Of a DNA stretch of 64,000 nucleotides, positions 38,139 to 47,179 are shown piece by piece. Both the position numbers and the translations under genes were made by a program. Within the stretch, counting starts at the first letter, position 1, and each line of letters starts with the position of its first letter. The notes under the pieces were generated by a model. That model saw only the letters and a list, made by a program, of their open reading frames with translations, had not been told where the DNA came from and did not search any database. This DNA comes from Streptomyces bicolor (GTDB lineage: Bacteria; Actinomycetota; Actinomycetes; Streptomycetales; Streptomycetaceae), in the NCBI RefSeq assembly GCF_000719285.1, contig NZ_JOFS01000001.1, positions 439,418-503,417 on the forward strand, in the 5' to 3' direction.

Positions 38139-39194
38139 TCATCCCACCCTCACCAGGCCCCGCGGCACCAGGTGCTGAGCGACGAGTTCCTCGCGGACCA
38201 GACCCGCGTACACCGTGGCACCGTGCACCGAGGTGTGGGTGTTGTCCCGTTTCTCGTTGTACAGGTACAGCGCCTTGGAGGCCTCGACGCCCAGCGACTC
38301 CACCAGCGCCTTGGTCTTCGCGGTGAGGTCGATCAGGGGGACGTCGTGGGTGGCGGCGAGCGAGCGGATGACGGCGGGGTGGTCCACGCCCAGGCCGTTC
38401 ACGAGCAGGGCCGTGTTGTTGTTCAGCGTGCCGTCGGCATTGAACCAGCGTCGCACGACGGGGGTCACCAGCACAGGCTCCCCGCCCTTCTGGCGCACGC
38501 CCGCCACCAGCGCCTCCAGATTCGTGCGGTACGTCGCCTCGTCGGTCGTCTTGTCGTTGTGGGCGAGCTGGATCAGGACCAGGTCGCCGGGGCGGATCCG
38601 CGGCTGGACGGTGGCCCAGAGACGGGAGTCGCCGAGGTAACTGACCGTGCTCTCGCCGGAGTCGGCGTGGTTGGCGACGGACAGGCCCTTGCGGAGGTAC
38701 TGCGGGAGCTGCTGGCCCCAGCCCGAGTACGGGTCCCCGGGCTGGTCGCAGACGGTGGAGTCGCCGACGATGAAGATCTGGCGGGTGTGGCGGGCGGCCG
38801 GGGTGACCTCGACGCCGGCAAGTGCCGGGGCCGAGCCGCCGACCAGCAGGTCCAGACCGGGAGTTCCCTCGGGGCCCGTCGGCTCACCCTCGGGGGTGCG
38901 GACGTCCACGGTGAAGCTGCGGGCGACACGCTCGCCCGCCGGGACGGCCGTCTCGGAGAGCAGGCCGCGGCGGGTCTCGCCGCTGACGCCCGTGCTGGAC
39001 GCGGCCTCGCCGCCGAGGAGGACCTTCACGTCGTAGGTGCCGGGCGGGACGTCGAAGTGGCAGGCGGTGGCCGTGCAGTTGTCGATGCCGAGGGGGCGCT
39101 GACCGGCGTACGACCCGTACGCCTGGGCCGGTGCGGCTGCCAGGCCGGTGCTCAGCGTCACCGCCGCCAGGACGGCGAGGTTGAAACGTCTCAT
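38139..39194 (-). CDS. Rhamnogalacturonan acetylesterase, secreted SGNH hydrolase
   Basis: A 351-residue protein with a Sec signal peptide (residues 1-25, ending APAQA). A beta domain (about 30-130) precedes the SGNH esterase fold. This has IFIVGDSTVCDQ with the catalytic Ser, SGWGQQLP with the Gly, LIQLAHNDK with the Asn, and DNTHTSVHGA with the Asp/His pair. It removes acetyl groups from rhamnogalacturonan I outside the cell. Divergent from the PL4 lyase gene across a shared regulatory region. The earlier in-frame ATG nine codons upstream is less likely because it would extend the signal peptide. Confidence 0.88.
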   Translation of the reverse strand: MRRFNLAVLAAVTLSTGLAAAPAQAYGSYAGQRPLGIDNCTATACHFDVPPGTYDVKVLLGGEAASSTGVSGETRRGLLSETAVPAGERVARSFTVDVRTPEGEPTGPEGTPGLDLLVGGSAPALAGVEVTPAARHTRQIFIVGDSTVCDQPGDPYSGWGQQLPQYLRKGLSVANHADSGESTVSYLGDSRLWATVQPRIRPGDLVLIQLAHNDKTTDEATYRTNLEALVAGVRQKGGEPVLVTPVVRRWFNADGTLNNNTALLVNGLGVDHPAVIRSLAATHDVPLIDLTAKTKALVESLGVEASKALYLYNEKRDNTHTSVHGATVYAGLVREELVAQHLVPRGLVRVG

Positions 39195-39251
39195 ACGGTC
39201 GGCTCCTCCACAGGACGACAAGGCCTGGCGCTGGACCGTACCGCGGACTGC

Positions 39252-39317
39252 AAGCGCTTTCTAGGCCCCTCGTCGATTTCACAGGATTGCCAACTTCCCC
39301 ATCGTGAAAGCCCTTTC
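39252..39317. promoter_or_regulatory. Shared operator region of the rhamnogalacturonan genes
   Basis: Two palindromic words lie between the divergent acetylesterase and lyase genes: AAGCGCTT at 39252-39259, and GAAAGCCCTTTC at 39306-39317. They look like binding sites for a LacI- or similar-type repressor; no regulator gene is adjacent. Confidence 0.4.
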
Positions 39318-39388
39318 GCGAAATCGATTCAACTGTCACTCTCGCTGACACCCGCAGACCCCCACACCTCCCGAAGGAGGCACCCCCC

Positions 39389-41056
39389 ATGTCCGGATCC
39401 ACGAACAGACCGGTCGGCCGCCGCGCCTTCGTCCTCGCCACCGCGGCAGCCGCGGGCACGGCGGCCCTCGGCGGCACCGCCTCCGCCGCGGCCTTCGGCT
39501 GGAGCGACGACGGCTCCAACTACGTCGTCGACACCGGCGCCAACCTCGTCTTCAAGGTCAGCAAGTCCAACGGCGACCTGACCTCGCTCGTCTACCGGGG
39601 CATCGAGTACCAGGGCTACGGCGGCAAGAACTCGCACATCGAGTCCGGCCTCGGCACCTCCACCGTGTCCATCAGGCAGTCGGGGTCGACGATCCTGATC
39701 TCGGTCGCGTACGGCACGCTTCGGCACTACTACGCGGCCCGCAGCGGCGAGAACAACATCTACCTGTGGACCAACAGGGCCGACACGTCGGTCGCGTCGA
39801 CCCGCTTCATCCTGCGTGTCAGGGCCGGCCTGTTCCTCAACGACGAGCCGGACTCCTACACCTACGCGCCCACCGCCATCGAGGCCTCGGACGTGTTCGC
39901 GAAGTCCGACGGCCAGACCCGCTCCAAGCACTACTCGAAGCTGCGGGTCATGGACTACGACTACGTCGGCTGGAGCGCGAACGGCGTCGGCCTGTGGATG
40001 GTCCGCTCCAACCACGAGAAGGCCTCCGGCGGCCCCTTCTACCGCTCGCTGCTGCGCCACCAGAGCGCGGACGGCGGCGGTTTGTACGAGATCCTGCACT
40101 ACGCGCAGAACCAGACCGAGGCCGAGCGCTTCGGCCTCCAGGGCCCCTATGTCATCGCCCTCACGGACGGCGGCGCCCCCTCCGCGTCGCTGTTCCCGGG
40201 CACGCTCACCACCTCCTGGGCGGACTCGCTCGGCATCTCGGGCTACGTCCCGGCGAGCGGCCGGGGCCGGGTCGCGGGCGTCGGCATCACCGGGCGGAAC
40301 ACGGCGTACCCGTACACCGTGGGGCTCGCCAACTCGGCGGCGCAGTACTGGGGTTCGGCGCGGTCGTCGGACGGCTACTTCTCGATCGGGGGTGTGCTCC
40401 CCGGGACGTACACGCTGACCGTCTTCAAGGGCGAACTCGCTGTGCACACGGGGTCGGTGACGGTCACGGCGGGTGGCACGACCACCCTCAACACCATCGC
40501 CGTCCCGTCGTCGAACGACCCGAGCAACGCCACCGCGATCTGGCGGATCAACGACTGGAACGGCACGCCGAGCGGCTTCAAGAACGCCGACCTGATGACG
40601 TACGCCCACCCGTCGGACGTCCGCGCCGCCGCCTGGACCGGCAACGTGGTCATCGGCAGCGGTAGCGAGACCTCGGCCTTCCCCTGCTACATCTGGAAGG
40701 ACGTCAACAGCGGTCTGCTGGTGTACTTCCGGCTGACCGCCGCCCAGGCCGCCGCCGCGCACACCCTGCGCATCGGCGTGACGACGGCCTACGCCAACGG
40801 CCGGCCGCAGGTCGTCGTCAATGACACCTGGACGTCGGCGATCCCCTCCCCGCCCGCCCAGCCGAGCACCCGGTCGCTGACCAACGGGTCCTACCGGGGC
40901 AACAACCACACGTTCACCTACAGCGTGCCGGCGTCCGCCTGGAAGACGGACACCAGCCAGTACAACGTGCTGAAGATCAACGTGGTGAGCGGTTCGGGGG
41001 CGACGGGCTATCTCAGCGCGGGCACGGCGATCGACGCGATCGACCTGCTCGCCTGA
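39389..41056 (+). CDS. Rhamnogalacturonan lyase, family PL4, secreted
   Basis: A 555-residue protein with a twin-arginine signal (VGRRAFVLATAAAAGTAALG, residues 9-28). The N-terminal beta-sandwich catalytic domain contains GYGGKNSHIESGLG and GWSANGVGLWMVRSNHEKASGGPFYR-type sequence of PL4. A fibronectin-III-like segment (GVLPGTYTLTVFKGE) and a C-terminal carbohydrate-binding beta-sandwich follow. It cuts the rhamnose-galacturonate backbone by beta-elimination outside the cell. GAAGGAGG precedes the ATG. Confidence 0.88.
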   Translation: MSGSTNRPVGRRAFVLATAAAAGTAALGGTASAAAFGWSDDGSNYVVDTGANLVFKVSKSNGDLTSLVYRGIEYQGYGGKNSHIESGLGTSTVSIRQSGSTILISVAYGTLRHYYAARSGENNIYLWTNRADTSVASTRFILRVRAGLFLNDEPDSYTYAPTAIEASDVFAKSDGQTRSKHYSKLRVMDYDYVGWSANGVGLWMVRSNHEKASGGPFYRSLLRHQSADGGGLYEILHYAQNQTEAERFGLQGPYVIALTDGGAPSASLFPGTLTTSWADSLGISGYVPASGRGRVAGVGITGRNTAYPYTVGLANSAAQYWGSARSSDGYFSIGGVLPGTYTLTVFKGELAVHTGSVTVTAGGTTTLNTIAVPSSNDPSNATAIWRINDWNGTPSGFKNADLMTYAHPSDVRAAAWTGNVVIGSGSETSAFPCYIWKDVNSGLLVYFRLTAAQAAAAHTLRIGVTTAYANGRPQVVVNDTWTSAIPSPPAQPSTRSLTNGSYRGNNHTFTYSVPASAWKTDTSQYNVLKINVVSGSGATGYLSAGTAIDAIDLLA

Positions 41057-41063
41057 CACCACC

Positions 41064-42476
41064 TCAGGTTCCGCGCGTCCACTGCTGGTTGGTTCCTCCG
41101 TTGCAGGTGTAGGTGATGATCGCGGCGGAGTTGGCGGTGGACGCGCCGTTCACGTCCAGGCACTCGCCGGTCGCCCGGGAGACGACGTTCACGTAGGAGC
41201 CGGTGGTGGTGACCGACCACTGCTGGCTGGTCGCCGAGGCGTTGCAGTTCTCCTGGGTGACCGTGCTCGCGTTCTCCTGGACGCACAGCGAGCTGTGCCG
41301 GGTCATCAGCTGGTAGTAGCCGCTGCCGACGGACTTGAACCAGTACTTCTGGTTGCTGCCGCCGTTGCAGTCGTACTGCTTGATCTGGGCGCCCGCCCAC
41401 TGCGACTGGCTGGTGACGTCGGCGCACCTGCCGCTGTGCCGCGCGATCAGCGTGTTGTACGTGGCGCTCGTGCCGCTGATCGAGCCGGTGGCCGTGTCGA
41501 TGGTGACCTCCGGGGACCAGGACATGGACATCGAGGTCGAGGAGGGGAAGGTCAGCGGCAGCCAGACGTAGCGGGAGTCGTTGACGGTGCCGCCGAAGGA
41601 GTTGCCCCAGCGGTCACCCAGGTAGAGGTACGAGGTGCCCGAACTGCCCTGGACCGGCAGGACGTACGCGGTCTGCGAGCCGTACGTCGTCGAGTCGCCG
41701 ACGTTCTTCATGGCCGTCCACGGGCCGGCGATGCTGGTGGCCGTGGCGTACTGCTGCTGGTTGGGGTTCCAGCCGGTCGCGCCCGAGGTCAGCATGAAGT
41801 ACACGCCGTTCCGCTTGAACAGCGCCGGGGCCTCGCGGTGGCCGCCGTGCCAGGGGTCCGCGACCAGCGCGGCGATGCCGGTGTAGTCGCTGGTCAGGCG
41901 GTAGATGTGCAGGTCGTAGTTCTCGCGGGCGGCGGAGACCATGTAGCCGGTGCCGTCGGTGTCGACGAAGACCGTGATGTCGCGGGACATGTGCTGGCCG
42001 AGCGGGCGGAAGCTGCCCTGCCAGGTGTAGTCGCCGTCCACGGTGTCGGACACTGCGACGGCGGCGCGGGCCTCGCTGTAGTCGACGCCGTTCTCCTTGT
42101 GCATCCACATGACGAACTTGCCGGTGGACGCGTTGTACATGACCTTCGGACGCTCGATGTTGGCGGTGGCCAGCTCGGGGGCGCCGGCCTCGGTCAGGAC
42201 GTGGTTCCTGAACTCCCAGTTCTTCAGGTCGGTGGAGCGGTAGGCGTCGACGTACCGGAAGGTGTTGTCGGCGTTGCGGTGCTCGCCGAACCAGTAGTAG
42301 TACGAGCCGACCTTGATGACACCGCCGCCGTGAGCGTGCACGGGGTTGCCCGAGGTGTCGGTGAACTGGGTGCCGTTGGTGATGGTCCGGGGTGCCGCCT
42401 GGGCGGGGCCGGCGGTGGCCAGGGCGCCGGCCAGGACCAGACAGAGGGCGAGCAGAACCGCGTACGCACGTCTCAT
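41064..42476 (-). CDS. Secreted GH43 glycosidase with ricin-type CBM13
   Basis: A 470-residue protein with a Sec signal (about residues 1-27, LALCLVLAGALATAGPAQAA). The five-bladed propeller (about 30-340) has VKVGSYYYWFGE-like and SRDITVFVDTDGTGYMV motifs of GH43. The C-terminal about 130 residues are a ricin B trefoil with HSGRCADV, NQKYWF, HSSLCVQ, SQQWSV, GECLDV and NQQWTRG. It probably trims galactan or arabinan side chains. Start chosen at ATG 42476, 10 nt after AAGGAG; a GTG three codons upstream is too close to that site. It is convergent with the PL4 gene, 8 bp away. Confidence 0.87.
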   Translation of the reverse strand: MRRAYAVLLALCLVLAGALATAGPAQAAPRTITNGTQFTDTSGNPVHAHGGGVIKVGSYYYWFGEHRNADNTFRYVDAYRSTDLKNWEFRNHVLTEAGAPELATANIERPKVMYNASTGKFVMWMHKENGVDYSEARAAVAVSDTVDGDYTWQGSFRPLGQHMSRDITVFVDTDGTGYMVSAARENYDLHIYRLTSDYTGIAALVADPWHGGHREAPALFKRNGVYFMLTSGATGWNPNQQQYATATSIAGPWTAMKNVGDSTTYGSQTAYVLPVQGSSGTSYLYLGDRWGNSFGGTVNDSRYVWLPLTFPSSTSMSMSWSPEVTIDTATGSISGTSATYNTLIARHSGRCADVTSQSQWAGAQIKQYDCNGGSNQKYWFKSVGSGYYQLMTRHSSLCVQENASTVTQENCNASATSQQWSVTTTGSYVNVVSRATGECLDVNGASTANSAAIITYTCNGGTNQQWTRGT

Positions 42477-42497
42477 CTCACACACGCTCCTTCACTT

Positions 42498-43580
42498 TCA
42501 CTGCACGGTCGCGGCGGTGGTGTCCGCCACGGGTATGCCGAAGTTCGGGGTACCGTCCGGGTTCCAGCCGAGCCGCTGGATGCGGGTGTGGCGGTTGGGG
42601 TCGTTCAGGGGATCGCCGACGATCTCCTTGTACTGGCGGGCGTGGTAGACGAGGACATCGCTGCGGCCGTCCTCGGCGACGGTGAAGCAGTTGTGGCCGG
42701 GTCCGTACTGCTGGGTGGTGTCGTTGCTGGTGAAGACCGGGGTCGGCGACTTGGACCAGTTGGCCGGGTCCATGAGGTTGGCGTCGGCGTCGACGGTCAG
42801 CATGCCCACGCAGTAGTGGTGGTCGGTGGCGGAGGCCGAGTAGGTGAGGAAGATACGGCCGTTGCGCTTGAGGGCGTAGGGGCCCTCGTTCACCTTGAAG
42901 CCGATGCACTCCCAGTCGAACTCGGGGGTGGACAGCCGCACCTGTGGTCCCGTCAGGGTCCACGGGTTCGCCATCTCGGAGAGGAACAGCCCGGTGTTGT
43001 TGTCCATGCCGGGTTCGTGCTGGGCCCAGCACAGGTAGCGGGTCCCGCGGTGGGTGAAGGTGGTGGCGTCGAGGGAGAAGGTCTCCCAGGCGGTCCTGAT
43101 CTGGCCGCGCTCCACCGAAGTGCCCTCGAACGGGTTCGGGTGGGCGTTCTCCAGGACCCAGATGCGGATCCGCCAGACGTCCTCGGCGGGTGCGGCGGCG
43201 AAGTAGATGTACCACTTGCCGCCGATGCGGTGGAGTTCCGGAGCCCAGATGTGCGCGCCCATGTCGCCGGTGGGGTGGGCCCGCCAGATGACCGACTCGG
43301 CGGCCGTGGTCAGGCCGTTCAGGGTGCGGGAGCGGCGCAGGACGATGCGGTCGTACTCGGGGGCGGTGGCCGTGAAGTAGTAGAAGCCGTCGGTGTGCCG
43401 ATGGATGTGCGGGTCGGCACGCTGCTGGACGAGGGGGTTGGCGTAGGCGGCCGGCTTCGGGGGTGCGGCGTGGGCGACGCCGGGGACGGCCGAAGCGGCG
43501 GTCAGGGCGCCGGCGGCCACGGCGCCCTTCAACAGCAGTCGGCGGCCGGGGGCTTCGGGCAGATCGTGATCGCGGCTCAT
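42498..43580 (-). CDS. Secreted GH43 glycosidase, arabinofuranosidase-like
   Basis: A 360-residue protein with a Tat signal (GRRLLLKGAVAAGALTAASA, residues 12-31). A single GH43 propeller follows: QQRADPHIHRHTDGFYYF holds the catalytic base Asp, HIWAPELHRIGGKWYIYFAA is the usual second blade, and VNEGPYALKRNGRIFLTYS carries the acid Glu. It resembles secreted exo-acting alpha-L-arabinofuranosidases. It lies 22 bp upstream of the CBM13-bearing GH43 gene in the same direction, so the pair is likely one operon. Confidence 0.87.
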   Translation of the reverse strand: MSRDHDLPEAPGRRLLLKGAVAAGALTAASAVPGVAHAAPPKPAAYANPLVQQRADPHIHRHTDGFYYFTATAPEYDRIVLRRSRTLNGLTTAAESVIWRAHPTGDMGAHIWAPELHRIGGKWYIYFAAAPAEDVWRIRIWVLENAHPNPFEGTSVERGQIRTAWETFSLDATTFTHRGTRYLCWAQHEPGMDNNTGLFLSEMANPWTLTGPQVRLSTPEFDWECIGFKVNEGPYALKRNGRIFLTYSASATDHHYCVGMLTVDADANLMDPANWSKSPTPVFTSNDTTQQYGPGHNCFTVAEDGRSDVLVYHARQYKEIVGDPLNDPNRHTRIQRLGWNPDGTPNFGIPVADTTAATVQ

Positions 43581-43615
43581 GCGGCCTGCCTCTCGGAGTG
43601 GGGGAATGTTCGAGA

Positions 43616-43635
43616 TTGTTCGGGATAACGAACAA
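43616..43635. promoter_or_regulatory. Inverted repeat TTGTTCG-n6-CGAACAA
   Basis: Perfect 7-bp arms at 43616-43622 and 43629-43635 lie between the GH43 operon and the divergent surface-protein gene. Further GTTCG and CGAAC half-sites flank it. It is a strong operator candidate shared by both directions. Confidence 0.6.
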
Positions 43636-43758
43636 GATCTGACATTACGAACGACCGAAAGGTAAGCGTGTGTTACCGGGAGGTCAACGGATCCGGCGAG
43701 ACAAAAGAGGAACGGAAATTTCTGTTATCGGCCGACCTCCCCGACCGTCCCCCATCAC

Positions 43759-45873
43759 GTGCGCAGCCTCACCCATACGACAGCAGCCGCCGCCGGCGCC
43801 CTCGCGGCGGTCGCCGCCCTTACTGTCACCGCTCCCCCCGCCGTGGCCGCCGGCCCGCGAGACGCCACCGCCGACGTTCTCGCGGACCGGGATGTGACCC
43901 TCGCCGGCGACACGGTGGTCACCGTGCCGTCGGGGACGACGAAGTACGACGGTGTCTTCCGCGGCGAGGGCACGCTCACCGTGCGCGGCACCGGAACCCT
44001 GATCCTGACCAGGGACAGCGACTTCACACTGCCGAAGTCCCGGCAGCGGCAGAAGGTGAGCGTCCTCGGCGGGAACCACCCGTACGTCACCACGACCAAC
44101 CCCGATCCACCCGCGATCACGGTCGAGCGCGGGGCGACACTGCAGTACGGCGACGGCGGCACGACCGGCCTCGTCGGCCACTTCCCGTACGACACCCCGG
44201 CGTTCCGGCTCAACCAGGACAACATCCGGGTCGACGGCACGCTGCGGCTGTCCCTGACGAGTGCCTACAACCTGGGCACGATCAGCGGCTCCGGGCTCAT
44301 CACGCAGCCGCGCTTCCTGTGGGGCAGCTGGGCCCTGTCGGGCACCCACTCCTTCTCGGGGATGATCGACAACGGCACGCAGCTCAACGCCGGCGCGCCG
44401 GAGTTCGCCACGTCGCTGCCGAACATGCGCAAGGTCCTCAACCAGGGCACCTGGACGGTGGACACGCCCCTCGGGCAGACCGTCACCATGGGCATGGACT
44501 TCTACCAGCGCGAGTACGGCAGCGACATCAACGTCCAGTCCCGGCCGGGCAGCAAGGTGATCCTCACCGGCCAGTACAGCTGGTCGAACCAGGGCGGCGA
44601 CACCAACCCCTCGCTCAGCGACCCCGCCCTGAACTGGACGCCCGCGCGCAAGAACGTCAACAAGCGCGGCACCAACATCAAGGGCGCGAACGTCCAGTGG
44701 GGTGACGGCACGACGAACAAGATCTTCATGCCGGGCACGGCCGAGACGGTCTACATCAACCTGCTGGCGGCCCGCTCCCGTTCGCTGCTCACGTTCGACT
44801 ACAACGGGCCCGTGACGCTGGGCGCACCCATCGGTGGCGGCGTATTCCACGACACGCTGGCCGCGCCCGGGGCCGGGGACATCGTCATCAAGGGGACGAA
44901 GGGCAACGACGTCACCTTCGCCGCCGTGCAGTACTACGACGGCTCGACCACGGTCGAGAAGGGCGCCGTGCTGCGCCTGGGCAGCGGCAGGTCGGGCGGC
45001 GACGGGGGGCTCTACACGCGGGGCGGCCTCTACAAGGTCGTCAACAACGGCTCCCTCGTGCTGAACAACACGCGGCGGGCCCTGTCCCTGTCCCGGATCA
45101 GCGGCAGCGGGTCGCTCACCCAGTCGGGGGCCACGACGACCACCCTGACGGGAAGCGCGGTGACGTACACCGGCCCGACGACGGTGAAGAAGGGCACCCT
45201 CGCGCTGCGCGACGGCGCGACGCTCGCCCGCAGCCGGGCGATCCGGCTCACGTCGGCGAAGTCCCGGCTGGACGTGGGGACGTCGGGACTGCGCGTGGGC
45301 ACGGGGAAGTCGCTGAGCGGCAAGGGCACGGTCAAGGGAGCGGTGACGAACAGCGGTGTGGTCACGACCGGACTGACCGTCTCCGGCGGCTACACGCAGT
45401 CGGCCAAGGGCGAACTGGTCCTGCGCGACGGCCCGTTGAAGGTGACGGGCACGGTCCGCCTGGCCGGCGACCTCGACCTGGCGTCCGCCGCCGACGCGAC
45501 CGAACCCGCACGGAAGATCACCGTCCTCGACCACCAGGGGCGCGCGAGGACGACCGGCGCCTTCACCGGCCTGAAGGAGGGCGCCAAGCTGCGGCTGGAC
45601 AACACCACGTACCGGATCAGCTACCGGGGCGGCGACGGCAACGACGTGGTCCTCACCGCCGCCACCACAACCCCGTCCCCCACCTCCGACACCCCCCGCA
45701 CGGCGGCCGACCCGGCCGCCTCCCCCGGCACCACCACCGCCGGCACGGCGTCCGGCGGCCTCGGCTGGTGGCCGTACGTCCTGGCCGCCGGCCTGCTCCT
45801 CGGACTCGCGGTACCGGTGACACGGCTCGGACGGGGGCGGGGCCGGCGGCGGGGTGGGCGGCATGCGGCGTAG
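43759..45873 (+). CDS. Membrane-anchored beta-strand-repeat surface protein
   Basis: A 704-residue protein starting at GTG, with a Sec signal (residues 1-31). Most of it is Gly/Thr-rich beta-helix-like sequence with autotransporter-associated strand features (YTGPTTVKKGTLALRDGATL, GGTTGLVGHFPYDTPAFRLN). A Thr/Pro linker and one C-terminal helix with a basic tail (LGWWPYVLAAGLLLGLAVPV, then RGRGRRRGG) anchor it in the membrane. No clear ribosome-binding site is seen before the GTG. It is divergent from the GH43 genes and shares their operator region, so it may bind plant polysaccharide; that role is inferred. Confidence 0.7.
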   Translation: MRSLTHTTAAAAGALAAVAALTVTAPPAVAAGPRDATADVLADRDVTLAGDTVVTVPSGTTKYDGVFRGEGTLTVRGTGTLILTRDSDFTLPKSRQRQKVSVLGGNHPYVTTTNPDPPAITVERGATLQYGDGGTTGLVGHFPYDTPAFRLNQDNIRVDGTLRLSLTSAYNLGTISGSGLITQPRFLWGSWALSGTHSFSGMIDNGTQLNAGAPEFATSLPNMRKVLNQGTWTVDTPLGQTVTMGMDFYQREYGSDINVQSRPGSKVILTGQYSWSNQGGDTNPSLSDPALNWTPARKNVNKRGTNIKGANVQWGDGTTNKIFMPGTAETVYINLLAARSRSLLTFDYNGPVTLGAPIGGGVFHDTLAAPGAGDIVIKGTKGNDVTFAAVQYYDGSTTVEKGAVLRLGSGRSGGDGGLYTRGGLYKVVNNGSLVLNNTRRALSLSRISGSGSLTQSGATTTTLTGSAVTYTGPTTVKKGTLALRDGATLARSRAIRLTSAKSRLDVGTSGLRVGTGKSLSGKGTVKGAVTNSGVVTTGLTVSGGYTQSAKGELVLRDGPLKVTGTVRLAGDLDLASAADATEPARKITVLDHQGRARTTGAFTGLKEGAKLRLDNTTYRISYRGGDGNDVVLTAATTTPSPTSDTPRTAADPAASPGTTTAGTASGGLGWWPYVLAAGLLLGLAVPVTRLGRGRGRRRGGRHAA

Positions 45874-45973
45874 GGCTGGGCCCTGTCGTTCGGATCAGCT
45901 CGGCAGCGAGGACCGGTTCCGCTCGACCGACGACATACCGGGAACCTGCCCCCACTCGACTACCGTCGTCATC

Positions 45974-46897
45974 ATGACCAGCACCATCACCCTCGCCGAA
46001 GCCCTCGCCGCCGGAACCGTCGTGCTCGACGGCGGAATGTCCAACCAGCTCGAGTCCGCCGGGCACGACCTGAGTGACGAGCTGTGGTCGGCGCGGCTGC
46101 TCGCGGAGCGGCCCGAGGCGATCACCGAGGCGCATCTCGCCTACTTCGAGGCCGGGGCGGACGTGGCGATCACGTCCAGCTACCAGGCCACCTTCGAGGG
46201 GTTCGCCAAACGTGGCATCGGCCACGAGCGGGCCGCCGAACTGCTCTCGCTGAGCGTGGAGTTGGCACGCGAGGCGGTACGGCAGGCGCAGGGCAAGGGC
46301 ATCACGCGGCCGCTGTGGGTGGCCGCCTCGGTCGGGCCGTACGGGGCGATGCTGGCGGACGGCTCCGAGTACCGGGGACGGTACGGGCTGAGCGTGGAAG
46401 AGCTGGAGCGCTTCCACCGGCCCCGCCTGGAAGTGCTCGCCGGGGCCCGTCCCGACGTGCTCGCGCTGGAGACCGTCCCGGACGCCGACGAGGCCGAGGC
46501 ACTGCTGCGGGCGGTGCGCGGGCTCGGCGTCCCGGCGTGGCTGTCGTACTCCGTCGCCGGTGACCGCACCCGCGCCGGGCAGCCGCTGGAGGAGGCCTTC
46601 GCCCTGGCCGCCGACGCCGACGAGGTGATCGCCGTCGGCGTCAACTGCTGCGCGCCCGAGGACGTCGAGGGCGCCGTCCGGATCGCCGCCCGCGTCACGG
46701 GCAAGCCGGTCGTCGTCTACCCCAACAGCGGCGAGGCCTGGAACGCCGAGGCCCGTGCCTGGGACGGGCGTTCCTCCTTCGCCGCCGAGCAGGTGCGGGG
46801 GTGGCGGGAGTCCGGGGCTCGGCTGATCGGGGGGTGCTGCAGGGTGGGGCCGGAGGCGATCGGCTCCATTGCTCGTACGTTGGCGGAGGCGCGGTAG
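45974..46897 (+). CDS. mmuM: Homocysteine S-methyltransferase
   Basis: A 307-residue cytoplasmic enzyme that transfers a methyl group from S-methylmethionine or S-adenosylmethionine to homocysteine, making methionine. Zinc ligands are the Cys in VGVNCCAPEDV (about residue 222) and the Cys pair in LIGGCCRVGP near residue 290. VVLDGGMSNQLESAGHDL and VYPNSGEAWN are typical of the MmuM family. It stands alone, between the surface protein and the carboxypeptidase gene. Start at ATG with a weak ribosome-binding site. Confidence 0.9.
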   Translation: MTSTITLAEALAAGTVVLDGGMSNQLESAGHDLSDELWSARLLAERPEAITEAHLAYFEAGADVAITSSYQATFEGFAKRGIGHERAAELLSLSVELAREAVRQAQGKGITRPLWVAASVGPYGAMLADGSEYRGRYGLSVEELERFHRPRLEVLAGARPDVLALETVPDADEAEALLRAVRGLGVPAWLSYSVAGDRTRAGQPLEEAFALAADADEVIAVGVNCCAPEDVEGAVRIAARVTGKPVVVYPNSGEAWNAEARAWDGRSSFAAEQVRGWRESGARLIGGCCRVGPEAIGSIARTLAEAR

Positions 46898-47179
46898 CCG
46901 GGAGAGACGGTGCGGGCGGGATAGCGGGTCCGGGCGCGTGGCTTGCCGCGTGCCCCGCCCGGAGCCACGTCGGTTTCCGGTCACCGTACGCTGCGCTCTT
47001 CGCCGTCCTCGAACAGTGATCGGTTACCCTGACCGCGCCGCCGCGTGGCGATCGTCGGGGGGAACCTGGGGGCCGCGAACCGCCCGGCGAGCATCACCGG
47101 CACCTGCGTCAAGTCCGTGACGTGCCCGTCCGCCTGTCCCGTTGGACGCATGTGCCGCGAGCGCACGAAGGAGACAGCG

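Noticed and set aside
43684..45864. 726-codon antisense frame across the surface protein
   Set aside because: The forward frame has a signal peptide, repeats and a membrane anchor. The antisense frame has none of these.
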